52,298 bases of DNA from CAZUQA01 sp964622375. Its GTDB lineage: Bacteria; Bacillota_I; Bacilli_A; Erysipelotrichales; Erysipelotrichaceae. Every line of letters begins with the position of its first letter. The first letter of the stretch is position 1. This document shows, one piece after another, positions 17,011 to 23,717 of this stretch. Where the stretch lies: contig CAZUQA010000007.1 in the NCBI GenBank assembly GCA_964622375.1, forward strand, positions 1 through 52,298, written 5' to 3'. The position numbers and the translations under genes were made by a program. A model generated the notes under the pieces. It did not search any database. It had not been told where the DNA came from and saw nothing but the letters and a program-made list of their open reading frames with translations.

Positions 17011-17034
17011 CGAATTTTCCCAGTTTCTCCGCCA
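17011..17034 (+). repeat. attR-like imperfect copy of the tRNA-Ser 3' end
   Basis: CGAATTTTCCCAGTTTCTCCGCCA; the CCCAGTTYCTCCGCCA part matches the tRNA-Ser end at 15 of 16 positions, with a 3-nt T insertion ahead of it. Confidence 0.6.
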
Positions 17035-17135
17035 TAAGTAAAGAACAATACTCGTATTTCAATAGTTCGCAAGTAGTTACTCATAAACACCGAACCTGCA
17101 TTTTAAAAAGATGAAAAATGTAAAAGGAGTATTTT

Positions 17136-17831
17136 ATGTCTAAAAAAATATTAACGCTAGGTAAACTGTTGCTTGCCTCTTTGTATATACTCAGTTTTCC
17201 AACTTTGCTACTTTTTTTATCAGGAAATTGGTTATGGGTTGAAGGCTTGATATTTTCAGCATGGTTCATCATTCTTTGCGCGACGGCTATTTTGTATTTG
17301 TATTTTAAAAATCCGGACCTTCTTGCCGAAAGGTTCAAACCACCGGGGAGTAAAGGACAAAAAAAATGGGATATTATCGTTGTCATCCTTCTTGTGTTAG
17401 GATTTACTATTTGGATTACCCTGATGCCTTTGGATGCACAGCGTTATCAATGGACAGTCAATTTTCCGTTTTGGTTAAAAATAATGGGCGGAATATTTTT
17501 AATTCCATCAGCTACGCTTTTTCTGCGTTCTTACATTGATAATCCGTATCTTTCCGGTTTAGTAAGGGTTCAAGAAGAACGCAAGCAATATGTAATCACA
17601 ACGGGGGTTTACAGCTTAGTGCGGCATCCAATGTATCTTGGTGCAACCTTACTTTTTAGCGGTGTTCCGTTACTTTTAGGTTCTCTATTCGGTTTGGGTT
17701 TTGGTATTCTGCTTGTCCTGTTACTTGCTGCAAGAAGTGTCGGTGAAGAAAGAATGCTCACAGCTGAGTTGGCAGGTTATGATGATTATAAGAAGAAAGT
17801 TAAATATCGGTTAATCCCCTATATTTGGTAA
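17136..17831 (+). CDS. ICMT/PEMT-type membrane methyltransferase
   Basis: 231 residues with about five membrane segments. The C-terminal third has the isoprenylcysteine carboxyl methyltransferase / phospholipid methyltransferase signature: GVYSLVRHPMYLG (about 158-170) and EERML followed by GYDDYKKKVKYRLIPYIW at the end. These enzymes use SAM and work at the membrane; bacterial substrates are mostly unknown. AAAAGGAG lies upstream of the ATG. It begins 100 nt past the tRNA-Ser element boundary. Confidence 0.75.
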   Translation: MSKKILTLGKLLLASLYILSFPTLLLFLSGNWLWVEGLIFSAWFIILCATAILYLYFKNPDLLAERFKPPGSKGQKKWDIIVVILLVLGFTIWITLMPLDAQRYQWTVNFPFWLKIMGGIFLIPSATLFLRSYIDNPYLSGLVRVQEERKQYVITTGVYSLVRHPMYLGATLLFSGVPLLLGSLFGLGFGILLVLLLAARSVGEERMLTAELAGYDDYKKKVKYRLIPYIW

Positions 17832-17841
17832 GGAAAACTGA

Positions 17842-17869
17842 TTGAAAAAGAGCAGTCTAAGCGTATAAT
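17842..17869 (+). promoter_or_regulatory. Promoter of the Cys-rich ferredoxin gene
   Basis: TTGAAA (17842-17847), a 16-nt spacer, TATAAT (17864-17869), 19 nt before the ATG. Confidence 0.6.
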
Positions 17870-17888
17870 TAACATGAGGTAAACAACG

Positions 17889-18179
17889 ATGATAAAAATA
17901 GATGATAAAAAATGTTGCGCCAGCAAAGATTCCTGCAAAGCTATTGCTATGTGTCCGCTTCAATGTATTAGTTATGTTGAAGTTGAAGAACCGCTCCTTG
18001 ATTGCGCTGACCAAGGTAACACTGAAGTTGCTTGTGGTTGTAGTTGCAATTGCCAAGAATCTAAAAGTGATTGTGGAACGAACCCCTATGCTCGCATCAT
18101 CATCGATACTGAGAAATGCATTGTCTGTGGTATTTGTATCGAGGAGTGTTGTGGTCAGGCGATTTACTTTGAAGATTAA
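17889..18179 (+). CDS. Cysteine-rich 4Fe-4S ferredoxin-like protein
   Basis: 96 residues with 16 cysteines. The C-terminal CIVCGICIEECC (77-88) is a [4Fe-4S] motif in which the usual Pro after the last ligand is Cys. The N-terminal CCASKDSCKAIAMCP (9-23) matches the looser first motif of this ferredoxin group. Between them (35-66) is an acidic insertion with CGCSCNC (49-55) plus C39 and C62, more thiols than two clusters need. GAGGT precedes the ATG by 8 nt. Likely an electron carrier for anaerobic enzymes; the nearby radical SAM gene is a possible client, an inference from position. Confidence 0.75.
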   Translation: MIKIDDKKCCASKDSCKAIAMCPLQCISYVEVEEPLLDCADQGNTEVACGCSCNCQESKSDCGTNPYARIIIDTEKCIVCGICIEECCGQAIYFED

Positions 18180-18315
18180 ATAAAAGCACTTACCAAGGAT
18201 AGTATATGAAAGCAAAAAAAAGGCTTTTATTATTTGGTGACACTGACTAAGATTGTTTAGTCTATTTCACTTTTTATACACCATTTTGGTTTAAAATATG
18301 GAAAAAGGAGTTGTA

Positions 18316-18804
18316 ATGAAAAAAAGAGCAAAAATTTTACGTCTTCGACCCTACAATATGGCAAATTTTTCAGGTGGATCATACTACATGCCGTTATACG
18401 CATTACTCGAAGCTTTTGCTTTTGTACCACTACTGTTATTCCTCTGTTTTTTTTATGGGATATCGGTGAATGCTGACGAAGAAGGAAAAATGGATTTTCC
18501 TGTGCTCAAAAGGCGACTACAACGAACTTTACTGCCGCTCTGCTTAGTTTTATCCGTTATATATGTACTGATTCTCATTCAAGGTTTCTGGGAAACAAAA
18601 GACTTTCTGACCTATGGCGTTGTAACTATATGGTTGGCCTTGATATTTTCTGTCGGTTTATATTTTGCTTTGTATTTTTCAGCCCAGCACTTGCATAATA
18701 AAGGAAAACTTACCCTAGGACGCTGGTTTTTAAGAGCCCTAATATATGGGGTGTTGATTATTGTCGGGGGCATTATAATTTCCGTATCCTTGGGTTTATC
18801 CTGA
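18316..18804 (+). CDS. Predicted membrane protein coupled to radical SAM gene
   Basis: 162 residues from ATG 18316, preferred over 18298 because AAAGGAG lies in front of it. About four membrane segments; the N-terminus is basic and contains RLRPYNMANFSGGSYYMPLY. I recognise no family. The stop is one nt from the TTG start of the radical SAM gene, so translation is coupled and the two probably act in one pathway, for example modification and export or membrane anchoring of a product. Confidence 0.6.
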   Translation: MKKRAKILRLRPYNMANFSGGSYYMPLYALLEAFAFVPLLLFLCFFYGISVNADEEGKMDFPVLKRRLQRTLLPLCLVLSVIYVLILIQGFWETKDFLTYGVVTIWLALIFSVGLYFALYFSAQHLHNKGKLTLGRWFLRALIYGVLIIVGGIIISVSLGLS

Positions 18805-18805
18805 T

Positions 18806-19897
18806 TTGAAACAACAAGCCAAGTACAAGGTAATCACCAAGACTCGCCCCGAGTACTTCGGCGGCATAATTTTCAGAGAGCGCCCGGCTTTTGTCGCCCA
18901 AGTCAATGAAGTTCTGGCTAAAGTCTGTAACATTAATGAGACAGTAGGGAGGGTCTATGATGCTGAAGTGTTTTCTGCTCCCCTTGATGTTCATTTGGCA
19001 CTTACTACCAAGTGCAATTTGTTTTGTCGGGGTTGTTACAATACATGTAGATCTGACAAACCACAAGATATTCCATTAGAAAAGGCAAAAGCCATCATTG
19101 ACAAACTCGCTGAGCTTAATGTGTTTTCCGTATCTTTTGGCGGTGGGGAACCTACTTTACATCCGGACATTTTGGAAATAGCTGAATATGCGCGAAGCAA
19201 GAGAATACTACCGAATCTGACTACTAACGGATTGACGATGAATGAATACTTCGCGACGAGTTGCCAAGTTTTTGGCAATGTCCACTTCAGCATCCATAAG
19301 TTAGCTGATATGGAACATGTTTTCCCTGCTGCTTTGACATATCGCAGAATAACAAAGAACAAACCGGGTTTAAATCTTTTACTCACCAGCGAAACTGTAA
19401 CTCACCTTGATGAGATTGTTAGGCGAGCGAAACAAAGCGGCATTAATAAAGTCTTGTTTTTACGCTACAAAGTTACGAAAAAAAACAAAGATATTCAAGG
19501 ATTGGCTATAGATGAGAAAATGAAGGACTTGCCAGACTTGCTCAGGCGACTCAAAAAAAGAAACCCGCGACTGATGTTTTTACTTGACTGTTCGCTTTTT
19601 GAAGTACTTGCTGAACAAAAATTTTTTCCCTTAGCTACTTACTATAGATTTGACAATAATGGATGCCAAGGTGGGAATGCTTATTTAGCTATTGATATTG
19701 CTGGTAACTATAAACCCTGTTCTTTTTGGCCTCAGACGATGGGGAAAATATTAGATTTGAGTTTTGAAAACTGGCAAACAAATACTGAGCTGCAAGAATT
19801 CAGGCACCAACAAAAAGCGGCGTATTGTAGTAATTGTGAGGTGCGAAAGCTCTGTGGTGGGGGTTGCCGTTTGCTTTATCGTAATCTACAGCCATGA
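18806..19897 (+). CDS. Radical SAM/SPASM domain protein
   Basis: 363 residues. The SAM-cluster motif CNLFCRGC (C70, C74, C77) and GGGEP (112-116) define the radical SAM core. The C-terminus has the cysteine set of a SPASM/twitch domain (a Cys near 287, CSFW, then CSNCEVRKLCGGGC), which would carry extra Fe-S clusters. The first 45 residues (TRPEYFGGIIFRERPAF and following) look like the PqqD-type peptide-binding segment of RiPP maturases. Start is TTG with no Shine-Dalgarno, relying on coupling. No precursor peptide is evident nearby, so the substrate is unknown; the peptide-maturase reading is an inference. Confidence 0.8.
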   Translation: MKQQAKYKVITKTRPEYFGGIIFRERPAFVAQVNEVLAKVCNINETVGRVYDAEVFSAPLDVHLALTTKCNLFCRGCYNTCRSDKPQDIPLEKAKAIIDKLAELNVFSVSFGGGEPTLHPDILEIAEYARSKRILPNLTTNGLTMNEYFATSCQVFGNVHFSIHKLADMEHVFPAALTYRRITKNKPGLNLLLTSETVTHLDEIVRRAKQSGINKVLFLRYKVTKKNKDIQGLAIDEKMKDLPDLLRRLKKRNPRLMFLLDCSLFEVLAEQKFFPLATYYRFDNNGCQGGNAYLAIDIAGNYKPCSFWPQTMGKILDLSFENWQTNTELQEFRHQQKAAYCSNCEVRKLCGGGCRLLYRNLQP

Positions 19898-19934
19898 GAA
19901 AAAACTTAGTAATTAGTAACCATAAATAAAATAA

Positions 19935-19962
19935 AACTTGCAGCATCTGCAAGTTGATTTTT
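19935..19962. terminator. Bidirectional terminator
   Basis: Perfect 9-bp stem AACTTGCAG/CTGCAAGTT with a CAT loop, followed by GATTTTT on the plus strand and a T-rich run on the minus strand, between the radical SAM gene and the reverse-strand lipoprotein. Confidence 0.75.
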
Positions 19963-19991
19963 AATGAGCATTCAGCTACCAGCATCAAGTT

Positions 19992-20267
19992 TTATTTACA
20001 AGGGCAACCGGTTTCACTTTCAAACCAGTAACGATAGTCCTGGAGCAATTGGCTTAATCCTACTTCTTCGGCAATATGGTTTAAATCCTCCAAAGTAAAA
20101 TGATTAGCGCCATCAGTAATGTAGTTGAGCACGGTTTTGTTGTTGTATTTAATAGTAACGTTCAACTCTGGAGAGTGGCATTGAAGCGTCTTTTGGCTAC
20201 AAGCACTAAGCAACAATACCATGGCTGCTATTATCACGCTACTGCTTATTCTTATCGTTGTTTTCAT
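19992..20267 (-). CDS. Small predicted lipoprotein
   Basis: 91 residues. Signal peptide MKTTIRISSSVIIAAMVLLLSAC with lipobox LSAC. The mature part has a second Cys and ends in CPCK. No recognised family. A GTGAGGT site precedes the start and a TATAAT (plus-strand ATTATA at 20287-20292) lies just upstream. Confidence 0.65.
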   Translation of the reverse strand: MKTTIRISSSVIIAAMVLLLSACSQKTLQCHSPELNVTIKYNNKTVLNYITDGANHFTLEDLNHIAEEVGLSQLLQDYRYWFESETGCPCK

Positions 20268-20361
20268 ATATTTACCTCACACTAAAATTATACTATTTGC
20301 TTATTTTGTAGAATAGTAAAATGACCATAAAAGCTATTGTATTAATTGCCTAAAATGTGAA

Positions 20362-20583
20362 CTATTGTTTCTTTTTAAATAGAGATATTACTACTTTTAC
20401 GAGAATGAAAAGTATCAGAGCAATGAAAGCGACGAATACCCCCATTAAATAAGGGTGGATTTCAATATAGTGAAAAATGAAACTAAAAGGATAGTTCAAA
20501 AGCCAAACGGCTAAAACAAAAAACAATAAGTATAATCCAACATTGGCAATAAAGGTAAGAAGGGAATGCGACAATTTTTTCAT
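20362..20583 (-). CDS. Small two-segment membrane protein
   Basis: 73 residues with two hydrophobic segments (about 8-30 and 43-66) and a basic C-terminus KKKQ. A GAGAGGTGG site precedes ATG 20583, supporting a real gene. No family recognised. It lies between two other small reverse-strand genes. Confidence 0.55.
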   Translation of the reverse strand: MKKLSHSLLTFIANVGLYLLFFVLAVWLLNYPFSFIFHYIEIHPYLMGVFVAFIALILFILVKVVISLFKKKQ

Positions 20584-20623
20584 ATGCCACCTCTCTGAAT
20601 TTAGGGTTTATTAATATACTGAA

Positions 20624-20884
20624 CTAAAAAGCCCGGTCGCAGTACTTGCATTTTGCTTGGTTGTCGGGGTTAGGAGCACCACAACTTGGACATCTAGCCG
20701 GATAAGTTATTGTTACCGGTTCATCTTTGATAGAATCAACAACCTGTTTGTTGATTTCTGATTGTACTTTACTGGCGTTTATGACAGCCTTGATAATACT
20801 GTAAACGATAATTATAAAAACCGTAATAAAGAGAATAGGGAAAATTATGCTGATAATAAGAAAGAAAGTGTCAAAACTATCCAT
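20624..20884 (-). CDS. Membrane protein with C-terminal zinc ribbon
   Basis: 86 residues: one long membrane segment (about 5-32), a short helical linker, and a zinc-ribbon CPSCGAPNPDNQAKCKYC at the C-terminus, facing the cytoplasm if the N-terminus is outside. CAGGAGGGTGA is a strong Shine-Dalgarno. A TAAAAT -10 (plus-strand ATTTTA, 20915-20920) is nearby. Such zinc-ribbon membrane proteins are common in Bacillota and lack defined functions. Confidence 0.65.
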   Translation of the reverse strand: MDSFDTFFLIISIIFPILFITVFIIIVYSIIKAVINASKVQSEINKQVVDSIKDEPVTITYPARCPSCGAPNPDNQAKCKYCDRAF

Positions 20885-21017
20885 GCTATCACCCTCCTGG
20901 TTTTCAATAGAATGATTTTACCATAATTATTGCGGTTTTATTAAGATAAATTCAATTCCGGCAAACAAGCGGTTTTTGTAAAAAACTGACACTGCGGTGC
21001 GTAAAGGAAAATGAGCG

Positions 21018-21046
21018 TTGCGCAGAAGAAAGTTTTATGGTACTAT
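21018..21046 (+). promoter_or_regulatory. Promoter of tRNA-fMet/tRNA-Phe
   Basis: TTGCGC (21018-21023), a 17-nt spacer, TACTAT (21041-21046), 35 nt before tRNA-fMet. Confidence 0.6.
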
Positions 21047-21080
21047 ATTTCTTGCGCACATTGCGCTACACATAAATCAT

Positions 21081-21157
21081 CGCGGGGTGGAGCAGTCTGG
21101 TAGCTCGTTGGGCACATAACCCAAAGGTCGTAGGTTCAAATCCTTCCCCCGCAACCA
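21081..21157 (+). tRNA. Initiator tRNA-fMet (CAT)
   Basis: 77 nt; anticodon CAT flanked by the GGG/CCC stem pairs of initiators, and a C1:A72 mismatch in the acceptor stem (CGCGGGG with CCCCGCA), the feature recognised by the formyltransferase. CCA encoded. Confidence 0.95.
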
Positions 21158-21159
21158 AT

Positions 21160-21235
21160 GGTTCCGTAGCTCAGTCGGTAGAGCAGTGGACTGAAAATCC
21201 ATGTGTCGTTGGTTCAATTCCGACCGGAACCACCA
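21160..21235 (+). tRNA. tRNA-Phe (GAA)
   Basis: 76 nt; acceptor GGTTCCG/CGGAACC, anticodon GAA in a TGGA/TCCA stem, encoded CCA. It sits two nt after tRNA-fMet. Confidence 0.95.
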
Positions 21236-21249
21236 TATAATTTTAATTG

Positions 21250-21291
21250 AAAGAGAACTGAAATTCCTAGTATATTCCGGTTCTCTTTTTT
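21250..21291 (+). terminator. Terminator of the tRNA-fMet/Phe unit
   Basis: AAAGAGAAC (21250-21258) pairs with GTTCTCTTT (21280-21288), followed by more T. Confidence 0.7.
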
Positions 21292-21314
21292 ACGTAGAAA
21301 GGAGGGGCAGAGAA

Positions 21315-21731
21315 ATGTCAAATGCCAAAAAGGAGAAGTATTTATCGATAAGGCTAAATGAAAATGAAGCAGCGATAATGGAAGCGATTTGTGATCACAC
21401 ACTCATTAAGATGACAACAATACTAAAATATATTGTTACAACATCAATGACAACTTCAAGAGGTAACAATATTGTAATTAAACATAAAGTTGAAGAAGTG
21501 AATGGAAAAGAACTGGTCATTTATTCTCATTATTTCCATTTACAGAAAGGGTCTATTAAGGTCCAACCAGGTGACAAAGTTACAACCGGCCAGCACATAG
21601 CCGGTGTAGGATCTTCTGGAGTATCAACTGGATACCACCTACATTTTGCCATCAGCAAATCATCTGTAATCACTTCAGGATTTAATTACGCATACGATCC
21701 AAACGACTGGGTTTATATTCATTATCCGTAA
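21315..21731 (+). CDS. RHH domain fused to truncated M23 peptidase
   Basis: 138 residues from ATG 21315, after AAAGGAGGGG; a frame-open start within the tRNA is not credible. Residues 1-45 (KYLSIRLNENEAAIMEAI and following) resemble ribbon-helix-helix relaxosome accessory proteins. From about 48 on, the sequence is the C-terminal half of an M23 (LysM/lysostaphin-type) endopeptidase: YSHYFHLQKGSIKVQPGD, VGSSGVSTGYHLHF. The HLHF metal/catalytic motif is kept but the first zinc ligands (HxxxD) are missing, so peptidase activity is unlikely. Best explained as a deletion that joined the ends of two conjugation genes. Confidence 0.7.
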   Translation: MSNAKKEKYLSIRLNENEAAIMEAICDHTLIKMTTILKYIVTTSMTTSRGNNIVIKHKVEEVNGKELVIYSHYFHLQKGSIKVQPGDKVTTGQHIAGVGSSGVSTGYHLHFAISKSSVITSGFNYAYDPNDWVYIHYP

Positions 21732-21782
21732 TAACTAAGCTTAAAAAAACAATAAAGAAACCAGAAAAAGATTAGGTGTATT

Positions 21783-21923
21783 TGCGGCATCGATAAAAAA
21801 CATGCGGCGTAGTCTGCGGCATAAATAATCGGCGGTAAAAACAACGAAAAAGCCTTTAGATATGCGGTTTTACGGTCGGCACTGCCGGACGTTTTGTACG
21901 GAATGCGGCATAAAATGCGGTAT
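21783..21923 (+). repeat. Scattered TGCGGCAT octamers
   Basis: TGCGGCAT at 21783, 21815 and 21904, plus TGCGGCGT at 21803 and TGCGGTAT at 21916, in the noncoding gap before the first Fic gene. Spacing is irregular. Confidence 0.4.
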
Positions 21924-21935
21924 TCCTTTATCCTG

Positions 21936-21977
21936 CACAATTCTATCATTGATAGGATTGTGGCTTATCGGATATAA
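21936..21977 (+). promoter_or_regulatory. Fic gene promoter with palindromic operator
   Basis: TTGATA (21949-21954), exactly 17 nt, TATAAT (21972-21977). The -35 lies in a 27-bp inverted repeat: CACAATTCTATCA (21936-21948) and TGATAGGATTGTG (21950-21962), one mismatch, one central base. A repressor site over the -35 is the simplest reading. Confidence 0.65.
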
Positions 21978-22005
21978 TAATGACGATATATGAAATGGAG
22001 GGAAC

Positions 22006-22707
22006 ATGAATCTAGCTCAAAATTTATTTATCGCTAAAAAATTATTGTCAGAATTGATATATAATCATGCTTATGTTGAAGGCTGCAACGTTACTTTTCC
22101 GCAGGCCGAAACCATTCTCGAAGGAATGAAGGTTAGCAATGTAAGTGTCAATGATATACAGACAGTTATTAATTTAAGAGATGCCTACAGATTTGTTCTT
22201 GGACAAATTGAAGAAGCAGGAGGTCCAGTAATAGATCTCGATTATATCTGTGAAGTTCACAGTAATGTTTCGCGTAATGAAGCGATCGCTTGGGGAAGCC
22301 TGCGGACCGGAAGAGTTGGCGTGAGTGGTACAACATATGAGCCGCCAATTCCGGAAGAAGGCGAAGTCATCGAATACTTAAAAAACATTAATGAAATTGA
22401 CAATCCTTTAGAACGAGCAGTTACTTATTTCATTTCTTCAACAAAAAGACAATTATTCTGGGATGGAAATAAGCGAGTAGCGATAATTGTAGCAAATGCA
22501 ATTCTCATATCAAATGGATGTGGAGTCTTTTCAATTAATGAAGACAATACAGAAAGGTATAATGAATTGCTAAAGAGCTTTTATGATAGTGATGAAACTG
22601 GCATGGATTTAGAAGAACCAATATCAGAAGAATTCTCGGTATTTATTAAAGATCAGATTGAAGCATCGATAGCTAGATTCTCATTTAATGTTGAAATGAA
22701 AATCTAA
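22006..22707 (+). CDS. Fic/DOC family protein with Gln in place of catalytic His
   Basis: 233 residues. The Fic core motif appears as RQLFWDGNKR (148-157): the phosphate-binding FxDGNK R part is intact but the catalytic His two positions before Phe is Gln149. An N-terminal VEGCNVTF (24-31) resembles the inhibitory-helix region. I recall other Bacillota Fic proteins with QLFWDGNKR, so this is probably a natural subgroup rather than a mutation. Without His, standard AMP transfer is not expected. GGAGGGAAC precedes the ATG, and the promoter has a palindromic operator. Confidence 0.75.
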   Translation: MNLAQNLFIAKKLLSELIYNHAYVEGCNVTFPQAETILEGMKVSNVSVNDIQTVINLRDAYRFVLGQIEEAGGPVIDLDYICEVHSNVSRNEAIAWGSLRTGRVGVSGTTYEPPIPEEGEVIEYLKNINEIDNPLERAVTYFISSTKRQLFWDGNKRVAIIVANAILISNGCGVFSINEDNTERYNELLKSFYDSDETGMDLEEPISEEFSVFIKDQIEASIARFSFNVEMKI

Positions 22708-22730
22708 AGAAAATAAAAAATTATCGCTAA

Positions 22731-22794
22731 AGGTGGAATCAGTTCCACCTCAGACTGTTGACAAAGTCAACAGTCTGAGGCTTACTAGTAAGCC
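22731..22794 (+). repeat. Three overlapping perfect palindromes
   Basis: AGGTGGAA/TTCCACCT (22731-22750, loop TCAG); a 15-bp stem 22748-22762 with 22766-22780, loop AAA; and the 16-bp palindrome GGCTTACTAGTAAGCC (22779-22794). Neighbouring arms overlap by 2-3 nt, so the full stems exclude one another at their bases. No U-tract follows. A TTGACA lies at 22759-22764. Confidence 0.85.
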
Positions 22795-22813
22795 TGCGAA
22801 AAATCCGAGGAAT

Positions 22814-22903
22814 CATGAAAAAGTACGATTTAGAGTCCGTCTATACGAAAAGAAGGTACAAAACAAGGCAACGGGAGTGAATAACTCGGAGATACCATGT
22901 TAA
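22814..22903 (+). CDS. Possible 29-residue peptide
   Basis: ATG 22814 preceded by CCGAGGAATC, encoding MKKYDLESVYTKRRYKNKAT and nine more residues, stop at 22901-22903. Highly basic. No homology recognised; could be a leader peptide or element debris. Confidence 0.25.
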   Translation, partial: HEKVRFRVRLYEKKVQNKATGVNNSEIPC

Positions 22904-22938
22904 CTGATAAGGAAAGACAAGAGGAGAGTGCTAAATGA
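22897..22938 (+). CDS. Possible 13-residue leader peptide
   Basis: MLTDKERQEESAK, whose TGA overlaps the ATG of the next Fic gene (ATGA, 22935-22938). Might couple translation; there is no clear Shine-Dalgarno of its own. Confidence 0.2.
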   Translation: MLTDKERQEESAK

Positions 22939-23696
22939 ATATTAATCTGATTGAAGTGCTAAAGGAAGAACGTGATACGAAATTTGAAGGTGGTCTTTAT
23001 TACACAACACAAGTCAAATTTGCATACAATTCAAATCGAATCGAGGGTAGTAGATTGACTGAGAATCAAACAAGATTTATCTTCGAAAACAATACACTTC
23101 CACACGAAGATAGTGATTTTACCAACATTGATGATATTATTGTTGCTCGAAATCATTTCAAATGCTTTGACTTTATGCTAGAAACGATTGAAGAGGAATT
23201 GTCCGAAAGGATTATTAAAGAATTTCATAGCATTATTGTGAGCGATACTTTAGATGCTAGCAAGCCATGGTTTAATGTTGGAGATTACAAACAGAGTGCA
23301 AATAAGGTGGCTGATATAGAAACATCAGAGCCACATCTTGTTAGGGATCATATGAATGATTTGCTTTCAACCTATAACAAAATTGATGAAAAAACTTTAA
23401 GAGACATAATTGATTTTCACAAGACCTTTGAAACAATTCATCCATTTCAGGATGGCAATGGAAGAGTTGGCCGACTAATAATGTTTAGAGAGTGTCTTGT
23501 GAACGATATCATGCCATTCATAATAGATAGTGATTTAAGAAATTACTATTATGAAGGTCTAAGAAAATATCAAATAAATGGTGTTAATAAATATCTAATG
23601 ACAGCTTGCGAAGCTGCTCAAGTAACATATTACGAAATAGTGAAGTATTTCTATCCTAGTCTAGTTATAGATCAGAATCAAGCGGTAGGTATTTAG
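22935..23696 (+). CDS. Fic family protein, predicted AMP-transferase
   Basis: 253 residues. The full motif HPFQDGNGRVGR starts at His169. The N-terminal SNRIEG (33-38) is the (S/T)xxxE(G/N) inhibitory helix on the same chain, as in class II Fic proteins, where the Glu blocks productive ATP binding until relieved. This predicts a self-inhibited enzyme that AMPylates a protein Ser, Thr or Tyr; the target is unknown. GAGGAGAG lies upstream of the ATG. A hairpin related to the one after the first Fic gene follows the stop. Confidence 0.88.
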   Translation: MNINLIEVLKEERDTKFEGGLYYTTQVKFAYNSNRIEGSRLTENQTRFIFENNTLPHEDSDFTNIDDIIVARNHFKCFDFMLETIEEELSERIIKEFHSIIVSDTLDASKPWFNVGDYKQSANKVADIETSEPHLVRDHMNDLLSTYNKIDEKTLRDIIDFHKTFETIHPFQDGNGRVGRLIMFRECLVNDIMPFIIDSDLRNYYYEGLRKYQINGVNKYLMTACEAAQVTYYEIVKYFYPSLVIDQNQAVGI

Positions 23697-23717
23697 AGAA
23701 AAATATTGGAATACAGC

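Larger units (their letters stand above)
15508..17034. mobile_element. Remnant integrated element in tRNA-Ser
   Basis: About 1.5 kb bounded by the tRNA-Ser 3' end and an imperfect copy of it. It holds a decayed tyrosine integrase reading toward the tRNA and a two-gene DUF2335 cassette. An integrase next to a tRNA with a duplicated 3' end is the usual layout of integrative elements. The stretch 15767-16131 shows no coding potential beyond integrase debris. Confidence 0.65.

Noticed and set aside
17136..19897. A complete RiPP cluster
   Set aside because: A maturase candidate is present but no precursor peptide or protease could be supported, so only the enzyme is called.
21201..21314. Extension of the RHH-M23 frame into tRNA-Phe
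   Set aside because: Overlaps a functional tRNA and its terminator; ATG 21315 has a strong ribosome site.
21722..21949. 75-residue reverse-strand frame before the Fic gene
   Set aside because: No ribosome site, aromatic-rich random-looking sequence, and it overlaps the operator region and the end of another gene.
22731..22794. CRISPR-like or intrinsic terminator reading of the palindromes
   Set aside because: No repeat-spacer periodicity and no U-tract after any stem.
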